NCBI GenBank assembly: GCA_030549775.1
Contig: CM060173.1
Span: forward strand, 33,848,110-33,912,109
Origin: Tamarix chinensis
Taxonomy: Eukaryota > Streptophyta > Magnoliopsida > Caryophyllales > Tamaricaceae
DNA length: 64,000 nucleotides
Direction: 5' to 3'
Shown: positions 44,252-56,823 of the stretch, piece after piece
How the letters are laid out: each line of letters begins with the position of its first letter
Position numbering within the stretch: position 1 is the stretch's first letter
Program-made: the position numbers and the translations under genes
Notes under the pieces: model-generated
The model's input: the letters and a program-made list of their open reading frames with translations, nothing else
Databases searched by the model: none
What the model was told of the DNA's origin: nothing

Positions 44252-46740
44252 CCAATATTCTATTAGTAACTTTAATTTGACCATCTGTTTGAAGATGATG
44301 TGACATACTAAATAGAAGCTTTATTCCTAGCATATACCATAATGTCTTCGAAAGATAACTTAGGAAATTCACATCTCTATCTGAAATTGTAATCCCTAGA
44401 ATCACATGTAATCTCACAATCTCCTTGAAATATAAATCCACAATATAAATAGCATCATCGGTCTTGTGATATAGAATAAATGGGCCATATTGGAAAATTG
44501 ATCCACCACAACCATAATAGAATCTTTGCCTCTATGTATTATAGGCAATCCTAAAATAAAATCCATGCTAACACCTTCCCATGGTAGAGTAGGCATGGGT
44601 AAAGGCATATATAATCCCTTGTGAAATAAACTTTTGCTTCTTTAACATATATCACACCTAGAAACCATAGATTGCACTCCATTTTGCTTTCTTAGTCAAT
44701 AAAAATACTCTTGTAATAGCTCCAAAGTCTTGTGAACTCCAAAATGTCTTGAAATAACTCATTCATGGACCTCTTTGATTAGAAAATCTCAAATTTATAT
44801 CTTAGGCACAGAATTTATTTTTCTTGAATAATAATCCATCTAGAAGAACATAAGCTCTATGACTTTCTTGTTTCTTGTACTCTTTAAAAAACATAGAAAC
44901 ATCATCATCAAAGGTATATTGGCTCTTCAACATCTCAAAACCTAAAAGCTTTATATCCATTATTGTAAATATCATGGTGCTCCTAGACAATGCATCTACA
45001 ACAACATTCTCCTTACCATCCATATGTCTTGTAGAGAACACAAAGGTTTGCAAAAAACTAATCTACTTTGTATGTCATGGACTTAATTTCATTTGCCCAT
45101 GTAGATACTTCAAACTCTTATGATTAGAGTGAAGCAGAAAAGGTTTAGATCTCAAATAATAACTCCATGTATCTAAACAATAAATTATAGCATAAAACTC
45201 TTTATCAAAAGTTGAATAATTGTGTCTTGCACCATTTAACTTTTCATTAAAAATTGCAATTTTCCTCTTTCTTGTGAAAACACACCTCTAATACCTACAC
45301 CACTAGCATCACAAGTTTCTTCAAATACTTTATTAACACTTGGCAAAAATAATATTGGTGTATTTGAAAGCTTTTCTTTAATTTTTCAAAAGCCTTTGTT
45401 GCATGTTCATTCCAATGAAACTCCCCCTTCTTCATCAATTATGTAATAGGCACTACAATAGTAGAAAAATTTCTGGTAAACTTACTATAAAATGAAGCCA
45501 AGCCATGGAAACTCCAAACCTCATGAACATTAGTAGGAACAAGCCATATTTGAATAACTTCCACCTTTGAAGAATTAACTCTAATATCATCTCCACTTAT
45601 AATATAGCCAAGAAAAACCACACTCTCCATAAAATTACACTTCTCCATTTTACCATAAACTTTCACCTCCCTAAGCTGATCGAATAACCTCTTCAAATGC
45701 TGCATGTGTTCAAATTTACTCTTACTATAGACCAAAATATCATTAAGGTAAAAAAAAACAAAAACTCCAAGGAAAGTTCTAAGTAAGTTGATCATCAATC
45801 TCGTGAATGAACTTTGTCCATTATATAGGCCAAATAGCATCACTAACAACTTATACATCTCATAATTAGTCTTCAAAGTTGTCTTCCATTGGCCCCTTCC
45901 CTTATTCTCATTTGATGATAGCCACTCTTATGGCTAAGCTTAGAAAACACCTTTGCTCCATGCAACTCATCTAGCATATCATCCAGTCTTGATATAGGGA
46001 ATCTATATTTCATCGTGATATTGCTAACATGTCTAGAATCAATACACATCCTCCACGTACCATCCTTCTTAGGAACCAATAAAGTTAGAACACTACTGGG
46101 ACTCATACTTTCATGAACATAGCCTTTATCCTACAATTCTTACACTCGTCTTTCCAACTCATTAAACTCCTCTAGATTTCATCTATAAGTTAGCTTATTT
46201 GGTAATGGAAGTCTTGGAAGAAGATCAATAGAACTATCAATACCTCTCAAAGGAGGTAATCTAGATGGCAACTCATCTAGAAAAACATCTGCATACTCGC
46301 TCAACAATTGTTACAATTTTGGATCCATATAAGAACTCTCCCCTCATTAGATTTTCTTCACCACTAATACATAGCATACTTCCTCATCCTTAATCATCTC
46401 ACAGTCTTTAAGGAGCAACAACTCCATATTAGACTCTAACTTCCTACTCTATTTGATATTAGCCTTTTGGATCTTCATGTTATTTTTCTTTCTCTCCCCC
46501 TTACCTTCGACATCCTCCTTTTTTTATTCCTCCCATTCAAATTCATTTCCATTTTTTTGCTTCAATTTTTTTCATCTTTTCTCTCCTACTCTATTCAAAT
46601 TCAACCCTTTTTTGTCTCTTTCATTTTTGAATTCTAATCCATCCTTTTAGACCATTTTAGAATCACCTAGATTCTCCTTATTTTGCTTCATACACTCCAC
46701 TCCCTCCTACCTTTCACTCCTCAAAACTGGGATCTTCACA
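44252..46740 (-). pseudogene. Ty3/gypsy pol: reverse transcriptase, RNase H, integrase (main part)
   Basis: On the minus strand an N-terminal RT approach (YADVFLDELPSRLPP) starts near 46,290. Frame 46,106-45,873 holds [16 protein letters not shown] and [20 protein letters not shown]. Frame 45,876-45,439 continues through the polymerase motif, here YLNDILVYS, where the usual YxDD has lost its first aspartate, to GYIISGD and FYSKFTRNFS. RNase H follows to about 45,050, ending in HMDGKENVVVDALSR. The integrase core spans 45,050-44,252: MDFILGLP supplies one catalytic Asp and SDRDVNF the second, but QTDGQIKVTN has Lys in place of the catalytic Glu. Stops and frameshifts occur throughout. The integrase is cut at 44,252 and continues at 18,073. 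Upstream the element ends at the Athila LTR. Confidence 0.93.
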
Positions 46741-46847
46741 TCTACATTAAAGCTTGAGTGTAAACTTATTTTTGCCTCTGCACACCATATACTCATTAAG
46801 GAATACATCTTGTGCAACCTTCCTCTAAAACTTCCAAGGACTTCTGT
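46741..46847 (-). other. Gypsy pol/gag junction remnant
   Basis: Minus-strand sequence between the pol linker and the Athila LTR. Only short strings such as VDVKIPVLRSERWEG nearby hint at the protease-RT spacer or gag end. Confidence 0.4.
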
Positions 46848-48346
46848 TGTGCTATTTTCACAAGCGCACAAAATCATTATAGCATTTTAAGGTTGTATCC
46901 ATAGGGACTTTATAATTGATTACACTTCTTCACTATTTTAACTATCAAAATCTACAAATGGTGGACATATGCGTGCTAAATAATAGGAATAAAACCTAGG
47001 ATCGAACTTTGGTCTTGGGATTAATAATCAATAATGAAAAAATACTTATACCGCAGATTAATTCACTAACTATGGACAATTGGTCAAATTGTATTTGTTA
47101 GCCTCTTTTAAGGTCCAAGAAGGTATTTAATCTAATTTGCTTACTACTTTTGTGACTCACAAACTAAATTAAACCCATTAAGCACCACTAATTATAGAGT
47201 CTTTAATAATTAAACATCTACTTTCCTGATTGCTTGAATTCCTGTATATTAACTAATTTTTGATAACAATCTTAGCCTTTCAGTTGTAGATTACATCTAT
47301 AGAGGTTAGATTTCATCAAATCCACTTTACGACAATCAAATCTAGCATATATAATAGTATCAATGAATCAATCATACGACATAATTATTTATTTCACCAT
47401 TTCAATCACTAAAACGATATCTAAGTCCAATTCTAGAAAAGAGACTACTCACTCATACTTGTAGATAAAATGAATGAAATAAATAACATGATGAACAATA
47501 ACAATGCAATAGATAAAGAATAGAATATGTAGATTGAAATAACCATAATCCAAAAGAGTGCAATGTTGATTTGAACCGATCATCACAAATTACACAATTG
47601 AATCTTCTGAACAATTAAAACTAAGCAAAACAAGCTATTATGAGAAGCTATGCTTGGTAATGAGAGGTGTCTCTTTTTTCCAAAACATCCTCTCTCTCTC
47701 CTTAAGATGTCCTCGAGGTGTGCCATAAAATTCCCCATCACGCTGGCCATATCGTGCACGAAGATCGTGGGAAGGAATGCTTCTACACAATCATGCAGCA
47801 CTTGCACAGCCTACCCCTACAGTTTCTTAGCTCTCAGTAATTCGAAAATTCTGATATTGCATGGCCGTGTAGGCCTTGTATGGCCTATCAGTGCAATATT
47901 TTTGTCCTTGAATTTTCAACTCAGAATCTTGCACGACCATGGAGGTTTGGCACAGAATGGTCATGTGATTCTGTTTTCTTCTATAAATGCTTGGGAGTGC
48001 TACATGGCTGTGCAACTCTGACACTGATTAGCCGTGCACTCCCCTTTTAAGTCTTCTTAGGGATGTCTTGGCAATCTTTTGGCTCTAATAGCTTTGATGC
48101 ACCTTTATAAGCATGTTGGCTTGATGCACTATCCTCTAGAGCTTTCATTTCAAGGTCTTTAGCTCCAAATATAAGCAATTCTTTCTTGATCTTGGTGTTT
48201 TTGCAGAAAAACCTGCAACACAAGGCTCAAGAAAATAATGGTGTAACTAATAGGCCAAAACCCTAGCAAAATATATAAAAGAGACTAAATGAGGTCCTAA
48301 AGCTAAGGGAAATTGAGGTAAAAATATAGTAAAGATTCACTTTATC
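46848..48346 (-). repeat. 3' LTR of Athila-type element (about 1.5 kb)
   Basis: On the minus strand it begins TGATAAAGTGAATC directly after a GGGGAGT polypurine tract. It ends near 46,848 after a GATTTTGTGCGCTTGTGAAAA segment of the kind that closes many plant Athila/Tat LTRs. The left edge is uncertain by a few bases. It abuts the gypsy pol remnant, so the Athila element probably inserted into it. Short frames within it are not genes. Confidence 0.75.
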
Positions 48347-48400
48347 AACTCCCCAATGCTTATACTTTGCTTGTCCCCAAGCAAACACAGAAACATAGGA
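48347..48400 (-). other. Athila polypurine tract and hairpin
   Basis: The minus strand reads GCATTGGGGAGT before the LTR. Just upstream (48,366-48,385) TTTGCTTG and CAAGCAAA form a perfect 8-bp stem with a 4-base loop. Confidence 0.75.
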
Positions 48401-49794
48401 ACACAACAAGCAGAATGATAACAAAGCCTAAGATGATAGGACCAACAACATAAACATGGCATCAAAATTCTAGTTCTATCTTTATTCCAAGAGTTAATAG
48501 TAGTATAGAAAATAAAGCAAGGCAACCCTTTAGCGCAAACACACAAATCATAATTATTATGATGCTTTAAGGTAGTTTAGGGTCGTATAAATGCCATCTC
48601 GACAAAACATAGGTCAAACAAGGCACAGACTTAGTCCTTTTTAGTTAAGTGTAAACACTATGTGCTCATTTGTGTTTGTAGGGATAAAATTATCACTCAA
48701 TACTCTCCTATCTAATAATGATCGACCATATGCTTGTAGAAACTCTTATTCTTCAATGCTTAAAAACAAGGCGCAAGATCTTTATAAGGTTGTAATGGGG
48801 CTAGGGTGAAAAGGTAGGGCATATCTAGGAATGTGGCTACATGCCTAAAACTAAAGGTGTGGTAACTATATATCCAAATCAGAATTGGACACTTTCTAAC
48901 CACACCTAAATACACATCAAGGCTCCCCCTTTTTACTTTTTCTTTTTTTGAAAGAAAAGAAAAATTAGATACAAATGAAAATAATGAAAACTTTCTATTT
49001 TTTTTAAATAAAGAAAATAATAGAAGAATTTACCCCCATGATTTCTTTTTTACCTTGTCTACCATATTAAAATCTATTAGCTACCGTTCCTTAGTTTTAG
49101 ACCAAGGTAGGGCAGTTTCTTGGAAAAAAGAAAAACTAGTATGAGGGTAAACGAAGGGAAAGTCTTAGGCTGAAAGGGGTTGAACAAAAGGAAAAGAAAT
49201 GTTATTTGGTGGCTTATGGCTAAAGTAGCTAACAAAGAAGATATATGCCTCTATCACACTAATGTATGAAGAAATCGTATGCAGTTTCGAAGAGAGTGTC
49301 TACAAGTTCTAGTTTCTTATATTAGAGGAGAGAACACACAATTAGGAAAAGTAAGACTACATACAGGTTGCTAGTCTCTAAGGCTCAAAGTCTCACCAGT
49401 TCCTTGCTATGAGCCTTATCTCCTAAATCTTAGTCGAGATAGGTAAGTCTACAAGAATAAACCATTAGAGTGTTATACTAATAAGTGATTTGGAAGTTTA
49501 TCACTTGGGGGTGTCTATGCTATAAGTAATTTAAAAAATAATAGTTGAAATAGCTCCCAATTCATGATTCTTACTAGTGCATGATCAGGTTATGTAGAAG
49601 GTTCTGCCATTTAGTCATTATAGGCATTCATTTTTCTAAACAACAACACAAGCAACAAAAAACAGAATGGAAAATATAACTAAAAAGGAAAATAGTAGAC
49701 AATAGGCAACATCTAAGATAGAAAGGAAAATGACTCCCCCATGTTTGAATACCACATTGTCAACAATGTGGAAGTGAGGAACGACGGGGAGGAC
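48401..49794 (-). other. Athila 3' untranslated region
   Basis: No coding block recognised. A second perfect 8-bp inverted repeat, CCACATTG...CAATGTGG with a TCAA loop, lies at 49,752-49,771 just after the end of the 3' ORF. Confidence 0.6.
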
Positions 49795-51100
49795 TAACTT
49801 AATTATTGGGGTGGTGGTGGAGTTGGGTAGTCATGCTCCAAATGGCATTGATACATTTGATGTATCATAGAGTTCATTTTATCAGTGGGAGCAACAACCT
49901 CCTTGAGAGTAGCAACTTGGGCACCCAACCTATCAAGTTGGTATCAATGTGCTAGAAGCGGGTGTCCTAAGAAGTGCCTGAGGAAGAAGGACCTGAATCA
50001 ACACCAAAAGAAGGAGGTGTTGGAAGTGTAAGCAATGGTAAATGAAGGCCTTCCTCTGGCATGTTAGGGTTTTCATTTGAGGGAGGTGGCATAGGCTGAC
50101 CTGGGCATGGCATATAAGGAGATGGTAACTAGTTACTACACCCAGTCCTAATGAGAGTGGTGAAGACCGAGTTAGGAAGTGGGTACCACACCTCTTGATT
50201 ATAAAACAATCGATATTGACACCAATCCTACATAATTAACTTTATATTTGTGCAGGTTGTTAGCCCAAGGTAGATTGGTGGGAAGTCTTTGTGGATGTCA
50301 TTTAGGCTATAACCGAGCCTAGTGGCAATGTACGTGATGATACTGCCTATGACGATATCACCGATGAGATTGGAGCTCGCCGTATTTAGATGATTGGTGA
50401 GATAGTACCCTAAATCAAGGGCACTATCTCAAAGCATATAAGGCAAAGTGAAGATCTCCAATGTCCATACATTCCCCTAGCTCTCCCCTCGGGTGAAAAT
50501 TGAGCTAGCCAAAAGCCGTTGGACATAACACAAGGTTGGATTGTAAATCAAAGTAGCCTTCGAGTGATGTCCACTATACAGCTCAGGGGTACATCCTGGC
50601 TTAGGCAAGGTAATTTATTGCAAAATACATGAGGATCCTACATTTCAAAACCCTCAAAAAGTCATTGACCATAAGAGAGCAGGTAAAGCAATGATGAAAA
50701 CTTAGACAAAAACATCAAACGAGCTTTATTAAAAAGTAAAAATTTGAGAGACTCATCGGAACGATAAAAAATGAAGGAACTAAGGAACTCAAGTGTGAGC
50801 CTCTTACTTGTAGGATATGCATTGGAAAAGAAATGGTAAAGACCACTACAATAAAGTAAATACACAACATCCTCCTTTAACCCTAGTGTCTCGTGACAAT
50901 CCCAATTGGTAAATCGAGTTGGGGTAATGTTTCAATTCACTAGCCCTTCAAAGACATCCTTGTCATCAAGGTTGGCAAAGGTAATCCCGTAAGGATTTGA
51001 TAGAGGTGTATTTGCAGCCTTACCTCGCCCTTTCAATTACATGGCTACAGTCGGAGGGCTCACCTTCCTCCTAGGTGGATTTTGATCGTTTCTTGGGCCT
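49795..51100 (-). pseudogene. Athila 3' ORF (plant retroelement ORF after pol), degraded
   Basis: On the minus strand the block starts near 51,050 (GRGKAAN-like basic start). Frame 50,865-50,662 (67 codons) gives YLLYCSGLYHFFSNAYPTSK and LTLEFLSSFIFYRSDESLKF, the core found in the extra 3' ORF of plant Athila elements, often annotated as a putative plant transposon protein domain. The rest follows through stops: an ISRGES-like middle, then near 49,930-49,800 a LDRLGAQVATLKEV coiled segment and a Pro-rich end before the stop. The ORF stands where an env-like gene lies in this lineage. Its function is unknown. This copy has many stops. Confidence 0.8.
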
Positions 51101-51412
51101 ATGGTTATTTTTATTTGTAAAAACAAAACATTAGAAAATTGTTCAGGTAGAAAACACACCGTAATTGAGATGGAAAAAGATAGAGTAGGAAATGAGTAAG
51201 AATAATTGAAGAATTAAATGCATAAAGAATGGAACAAGGAAATGAAAAACCAAACTGAGAAAAATGCTTGCGTGTACAATAGGTGTAGGAACAAGGAGAG
51301 GGATGAGCGGTGTGTGGTGGTGCACAGTAGGGGGTCGAAGATAAAAGACCTACACAGGTAGGGTGCGCAGAGGTGGTTGTAAAAGGGTTGAGTAAGTAGT
51401 ACATGGTGGAAG
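51101..51412 (-). other. Athila internal non-coding, left of CACTA insertion
   Basis: Non-coding spacer upstream of the 3' ORF. It continues at 53,688 beyond the CACTA element. Ser/Pro/His-rich frames here are not called. Confidence 0.6.
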
Positions 51413-53687
51413 CACTACTAAAAACACGGGACATTAATAACGGTAGTTCAAAAACCGTTGTCAAACGTGTGAAAATTAATCGGCGGGAAGTTTTGATAAC
51501 GGTTCTAGTTAAAAACCGTTATTAAAAGGGCAAAGTTAAAATTTGGACGGATTTTTTAATAACGGTTTTATATAAACCGTTATTAAAAGAGGATTTAATA
51601 ACGGTTCATATTAGAACCGTTGTCAAAAGTCATAAGCTTTTCATGACGGTTCCTGGAAGAACTGTTATTAAAAGATGTTTTAATAACAGTTCTCTCAGGA
51701 ACCGTTATTAAAACCCGAAAATCAAACTTTTATTTCGCTCGGTTCTGTTTCGTGCCAAAATTTTCAGACTCTCTACACTTTCGTTCCCTTACTCTCCTTC
51801 CTTCTCCTTGCAAACCCTCGCACCGCCACACCATGCACCACCAACTCGCACCACCAGGCTCCTCTCAAGTAAAGGAAACCCTTGTATCGCTAACTCTCCA
51901 CCACGCCTCTGCCATTGTTCCGAAGCTAGCTGGCACTTGCACCTTCATCCTCCGTCGTGTTTGAAGCCCTTGCCTCTCTCAACATTCTCATCGTCATGTT
52001 TGTAGCTATCTCACTTTACGTATTTGTTTGTTCTTCCTCTAGTAACTTTTTATCTACTTATATAAATGCATGTCGCCACGGTTTCGTTCGAAAATGTGTT
52101 GTTGAATGTGTTGGCTGAAAATTTTGTTGTTTGTTGTTGAATTTGTTGCGTTATTATTATATATTAAAAAATGCATGTGTTGGCTGAGACCTTTACATAT
52201 TATTGTTGTATTTTTTTGTATGGAGAATATAGATTCAACATTATTTAGAGCTATAACCATAATAAACAAAAGAGAAGACATTATTGAGGTTATTTAGAGC
52301 TAGATTCAACTGTAAACTTTGGAGGGTCATAACTTTTTCATGGGACCTCGGATTTAGGTGATCTAGGAGGCTATTTTGGGTAATTTTTCGAGATCTACAA
52401 CGTGGAAAAGCGGCAAAGCCGGTTTGGGCAATATCGGAGCCCAAAAAGGGCCATTTTGGCCTCTAAATTGAGGTTTTTTTGTTACATACAAGTGATATAA
52501 CCTTTTTAGGGCATTTTTTACAAATTGAATCTTTATTATAGACTATCCTGAAAACCTTTTTCATATTCTAGGGTATGATGGTGTTATATAACCTCTTGAT
52601 TAAAGTGGTAATACATGTTGCCTACCTTTGTATTATTTTGTATGTAGGGTAATACATGTTTTCAGTTATTGTTTATCTCTTTATCCTCTATTGTAATTAT
52701 GGATGAGATAAGAGCTTTAGGTACCTCCAAAATTGAAGATCTTTTAGACAAAGGAACTTAGATGATGATGATGAAATTGAAGTTTTAAGGGTTCAAGTGA
52801 AGAAGACGAGTAATGGATCTTATAGTCTAGAATAGATTGGTCAACATAGATCCAAGCCATGTATGTTTGCTTTTCCATATTTTTCTATTAATGAATCATG
52901 GCATACCTAATGGATAACTGTATATTAATTGAAACATGGGTATTGTAGTTTTTCACCGATGACTATGCACGAGGCCAGCAATATAATGTTGATGAAATTG
53001 ATGAAGTTAGAGATCAATGGGCCAAGCAAGTGCACTCATTCATTCGGTATTAGGTTTGTATTCTACATGCATTTTTAGGTTTGTATTTTGTCTACCATCC
53101 TAGATCTATGAACTCTTTACTTTGGGGTGTAGAGCTACCAAGTTGTGGTATGCCCACTAATTTTATTGCTAAGTATAGTTGGTGTATTGAGACATGCATA
53201 CCAATTATAGATTGATTGAAATTATGGTGTGATTGCAGATTTTGTATGAATTGATGTTGTTTTGCATTGCAAATTTGGTATGAATTGATGTTGTTTTACA
53301 TTGCAGATTTGGTATGAATTGATGTTGTTTTACATTGCAGATTTGGTATGAATTGATGTTGTTTTACATTGCAGATTTGGTAATTGTTTTAACATACAAC
53401 TGTGTATGTGGGCAAGAACAAAACTGCAAAAAAAAAAACTAGAGTTTTAATAACGGTTTTAGAAGAACCGTTATTAAAACCTACATTTTAATAACGGTAA
53501 TAACGGTTTTTAAGTAAAAACCTTTATTAAATATGAAGTTTACGCACATATTCGTGGGTTTTTGTGTATTTTTCATGACGGTTATGAACTGTTATTAAAG
53601 ATTTAATAACGGGCGATTCAATAACGGTTGAAAACCGTTATTAAAACTATAAAATAACTGTTATTAAAACCCCTTTCCGTGGTAGTG
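51413..53687 (+). mobile_element. Deleted, non-autonomous CACTA element (2.3 kb)
   Basis: Termini CACTACTAAAAACACGGG and, inverted, CACTACCACGGAAAGGGG are flanked by AAG on both sides (51,410-51,412 and 53,688-53,690). Subterminal units TTTAATAACGGTT / AACCGTTATTAAA are more regular than in the 9.2-kb CACTA. The first kilobase and last 0.9 kb are homologous to 34,947-44,107, including the CACTA 5' leader and the end of the second gene (53,000-53,060, QYNVDEIDEVRDQWAK). The transposase is deleted. It lies in the Athila spacer and would have moved with transposase supplied by its larger relatives. Confidence 0.93.
53233..53381 (+). repeat. 34-bp tandem array, 4.4 units
   Basis: Units TTGCAGATTTGGTATGAATT + GATGTTGTTTTACA at 53,233, 53,267, 53,301 and 53,335. 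The larger CACTA has only a single copy of this sequence near 43,512, so the array expanded in this element. Confidence 0.97.
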
Positions 53688-53690
53688 AAG

Positions 53691-54164
53691 TAGTGGTGGT
53701 GGGAGGGGTGATTGTGTAGGTGAGACAAATGCTGCAAAGGGTGGTGTGCAGATGTGTGGTTTTTGGCACTACATGGTTGAGGAAAGGGTGCAGAAATAGG
53801 GTGTGGAAGATGTGCACTGTCTAGCTGTGCAAGGGTGAAATGGTGGTGAGGAGGTTTATGGTGGTGGAAATGGTGGTGGGTGGTGCTAGCTTAGTAGATC
53901 TAGGAGAAAGAAGGAAGGGGAAGGGGCTGGAGAGGGTTAGGGTTTGAAAGGGAGAGCAGGTAGTGGTGAGAGAGAGAAAAAGAAAGGGCCATGGGTGTGT
54001 ATTTATAACGATAGATGAGATTGCAATACCGTTCAGGTCTAGCATGGCCTGGTCAAGCCGAGAAGGAAATGATTATGCACGGGCGTGCAGACCTTTCATG
54101 GCCTGGCCTGGCCATGCACAAATTTTGCTCTTAGCTTGATAGATTATGGATCGGCATAAGCGTG
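53691..54164 (-). other. Athila internal non-coding with CATGGCC/GGCCATGC repeats
   Basis: Spacer between pol and the 3' ORF. It holds repeated GCATGGCCTGG- and GCACGGGCGTGCA-like motifs, which also occur in the Athila LTR (about 47,700-47,990). It continues at 58,839. Confidence 0.6.
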
Positions 54165-55104
54165 TGTAATACCCTGTATTTTTGAAACCTAATTTTATTA
54201 AGCTTAATGATTTTATTAGCGTAATCTGATGTAAAAAAAATAATTTTTATTTTAATTTTTATTTGTTTTATGGATTTATCGACGATTTTGAATTCATATT
54301 TTAATTTAAGTAATCGTTGTCGTTGTGAACCATTTTAAACAAATTCGTTCACGACCATGATTTTATTATATTTTTTTAATTTCGATTTTCGGTTAAAAAT
54401 ATGTATTCCCATTCTTTCTCGTATTTTGATTTTTAATATTTTAGATTCATTTTCGACTATAACTTCGTCGTGTGATTACGACCTTATTTTTGGAGTTATA
54501 TTTCATTAACTAAATATATTATTTAAATTATAGAATTTCTATTTAAATAGTTAAATTTATTTTAATGATTTTATCCGTAGAAAATATTTCCGAGTTTAAA
54601 TTTATTCGTTTTCGGAAATCTTTAATATTTGGGAAGTTTTAAATTAAAAAAAAGATTTTTGGAGTTTATTTATGAAATTCTTTCTAGAATTAATTCTCTT
54701 TCGTTTTATGCTTTTTGGTTTACGCAAAACCGATTTCGAAAATTATTTAAATTAGCTTTGGTTTATCCGAATTTGACTTAAATATTTTAGTATATGTTTT
54801 AAATAATTTTTCGGGGTCATATAATGTATTTCCGTAAATAATATAAGTTGTTTTCGTTCGTTGGTAAATTCTTCCGAAAATGTTTCCGAAATTCTTTATA
54901 TAGCTTTTTATTAATTTTAAGCCTTCGGATCCGTTCGAAATAAATTTTCGTTAAATAAATTTTATAAAAATCTTCCAATAATATTTTTATATTTTTAGTA
55001 TTTTATTTTATGTGTTTTTGTAATAAAAAAAAACCGCACCTAGCCCCGACCAGTGCCCCTCCCTTCTTTTTCTTTCCCTCTTCCCTTTCCTCGACCCCCT
55101 GTCC

Positions 55105-55126
55105 CGCAACCCTAACCCTAACCCTA
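55105..55126 (+). repeat. Short telomere-like CCCTAA repeat
   Basis: Three CCCTAA-like units within the C-rich block of the LTR. Too short to be a telomeric remnant. Confidence 0.6.
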
Positions 55127-56823
55127 GCCGACCTCCCTCACCCCTCTCCATCTCCCCGTCGGCCACGACCTCCCTTTCCCTCTTTATTCCTCCCTACTTC
55201 TCCTCCGTCGGCCACGACCGCCGCTAGCGACATAGCTAGCTCGACCACCGAAGGCTGCAGCAACCAGCAACCGCAGCAGTAGCAGCAACCAGTGACAGCC
55301 ACGCAAGAGCAGCAGCACCGCAGCAGCGACGAGCCACGCAGGCCACGACGCCGTCCGACCACCGTGAGCTCGAGTGATGGTCGGCGAGCACCGGTAAACC
55401 TCCGGCGAAGCTTCCCCAGCCCTCCTTGCTCCGATTTTTACTGATTTTGTTTGGTATAATTTCCGAAAAATCCTAACCCTTATTTTGATTAATTGGGTAG
55501 GATTGATTTGGATAGGTTAATTGTGTGGTTGTGTTGGAATTTTGGAAAAATTGGATTTTTAGTCGGGTTATGCCCAAATTTTTTGGATCTGCCCGTTTTT
55601 GCGATTTCGGACAAATTGATTATACAATATGTTTCAAAATGTATCTAATTTCATGTTGGAACCGTCAATTTGAGAAATTTATGCAGAATTTATCGGAATT
55701 TGAATTCTAGGTCAAATTTTGGGTGTAATGAAATTGAGTCGTATAATTGAGTCGTTTCGCTCAATTGATTTTATAATATTGTTTAAAATGTATTTAATTT
55801 TATATTGGAAGTGTTGATTTGGGAAAATTGTGCGTAATTGACCGGAATTGGATTTTTAGGTCAAAACTCCCACGGGTTTAAATTGATTTGGGTAATCGGG
55901 TTATTTTATTCAATTGACTATATAAATTACATTAGAGTATGTTTAATTACATTTTCGAAGTGTCAATTGATATGTATTGGCAAGGATTGATCGGATTTGC
56001 ATTTTGGGCTCAAAAACCTTAATTGTGCTAAATTGCGTATTTCTTTTATTGGTTTTGAGCAATTGATTATTTGATATGTTATAAAATGTGTTTAATTGCA
56101 TTTCCAAACAGTCAATTTGATTAAATTCATAGAATTTTAACGAAATGTATTTTCGAGCCTAAAACCCTAAACTTCAAGTGAAATTGTGAAATCGATTACT
56201 TATATTGTTGTTTTTCTAAAATTGAATGTATAGAAATAGTTGAAATGGTATTAATTGCTTTCCAGTACCTTTAATTTGAATTAATTAAATTGAATTACCT
56301 GAGTTTATGTCGTGGGCTTTAAAACCCTAATATTCGGGGATGATTTTATAAAATTGATTTTTTGCTATGTGTACTTTATCTAATCAATTTCGATCTTTGA
56401 ATTATGTTTTAACCTAATCGGTTTGGATTTGATTGTATGTAAATTGGTTGGGTTACTTATTTAGTTGTAAAACCTAATGAATAAGTTATTTTCGATAAAG
56501 TAACTTATAATTGATTATCTTTCTTGGGCTTTCCAAATTAATTCGAAATGTCCTCAATGTATTTGTATTACTCTGTTTTGAATTATATTTTATCTTAAAC
56601 CTTAATAGAGCTATTCTTTTAAGTTCTAAGTTTTGGACATGTTTTCTAAGAAAGATCATTTGTGTTGTTTGTATTTATTTAATTAGAATATGTGAATTAT
56701 TGATAGATAGAATAATTTCTAATTTAGTTTTCGATTTCTATCGGATCTAGGAAAGCTTTCTCGTGCATCCACGAGCTAGTGATCTCTCTTCCTCTTATCA
56801 TGCTTAGCTAGCTTCGGATCCAG

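Noticed and set aside
52280..52480. Possible captured gene fragment in the deleted CACTA
   Set aside because: No sustained frame; the sequence looks like repetitive non-coding DNA and no exon signals stand out.
55105..55126. Interstitial telomere repeat
   Set aside because: Only about three CCCTAA units inside the C-rich block of an LTR; expected from composition.
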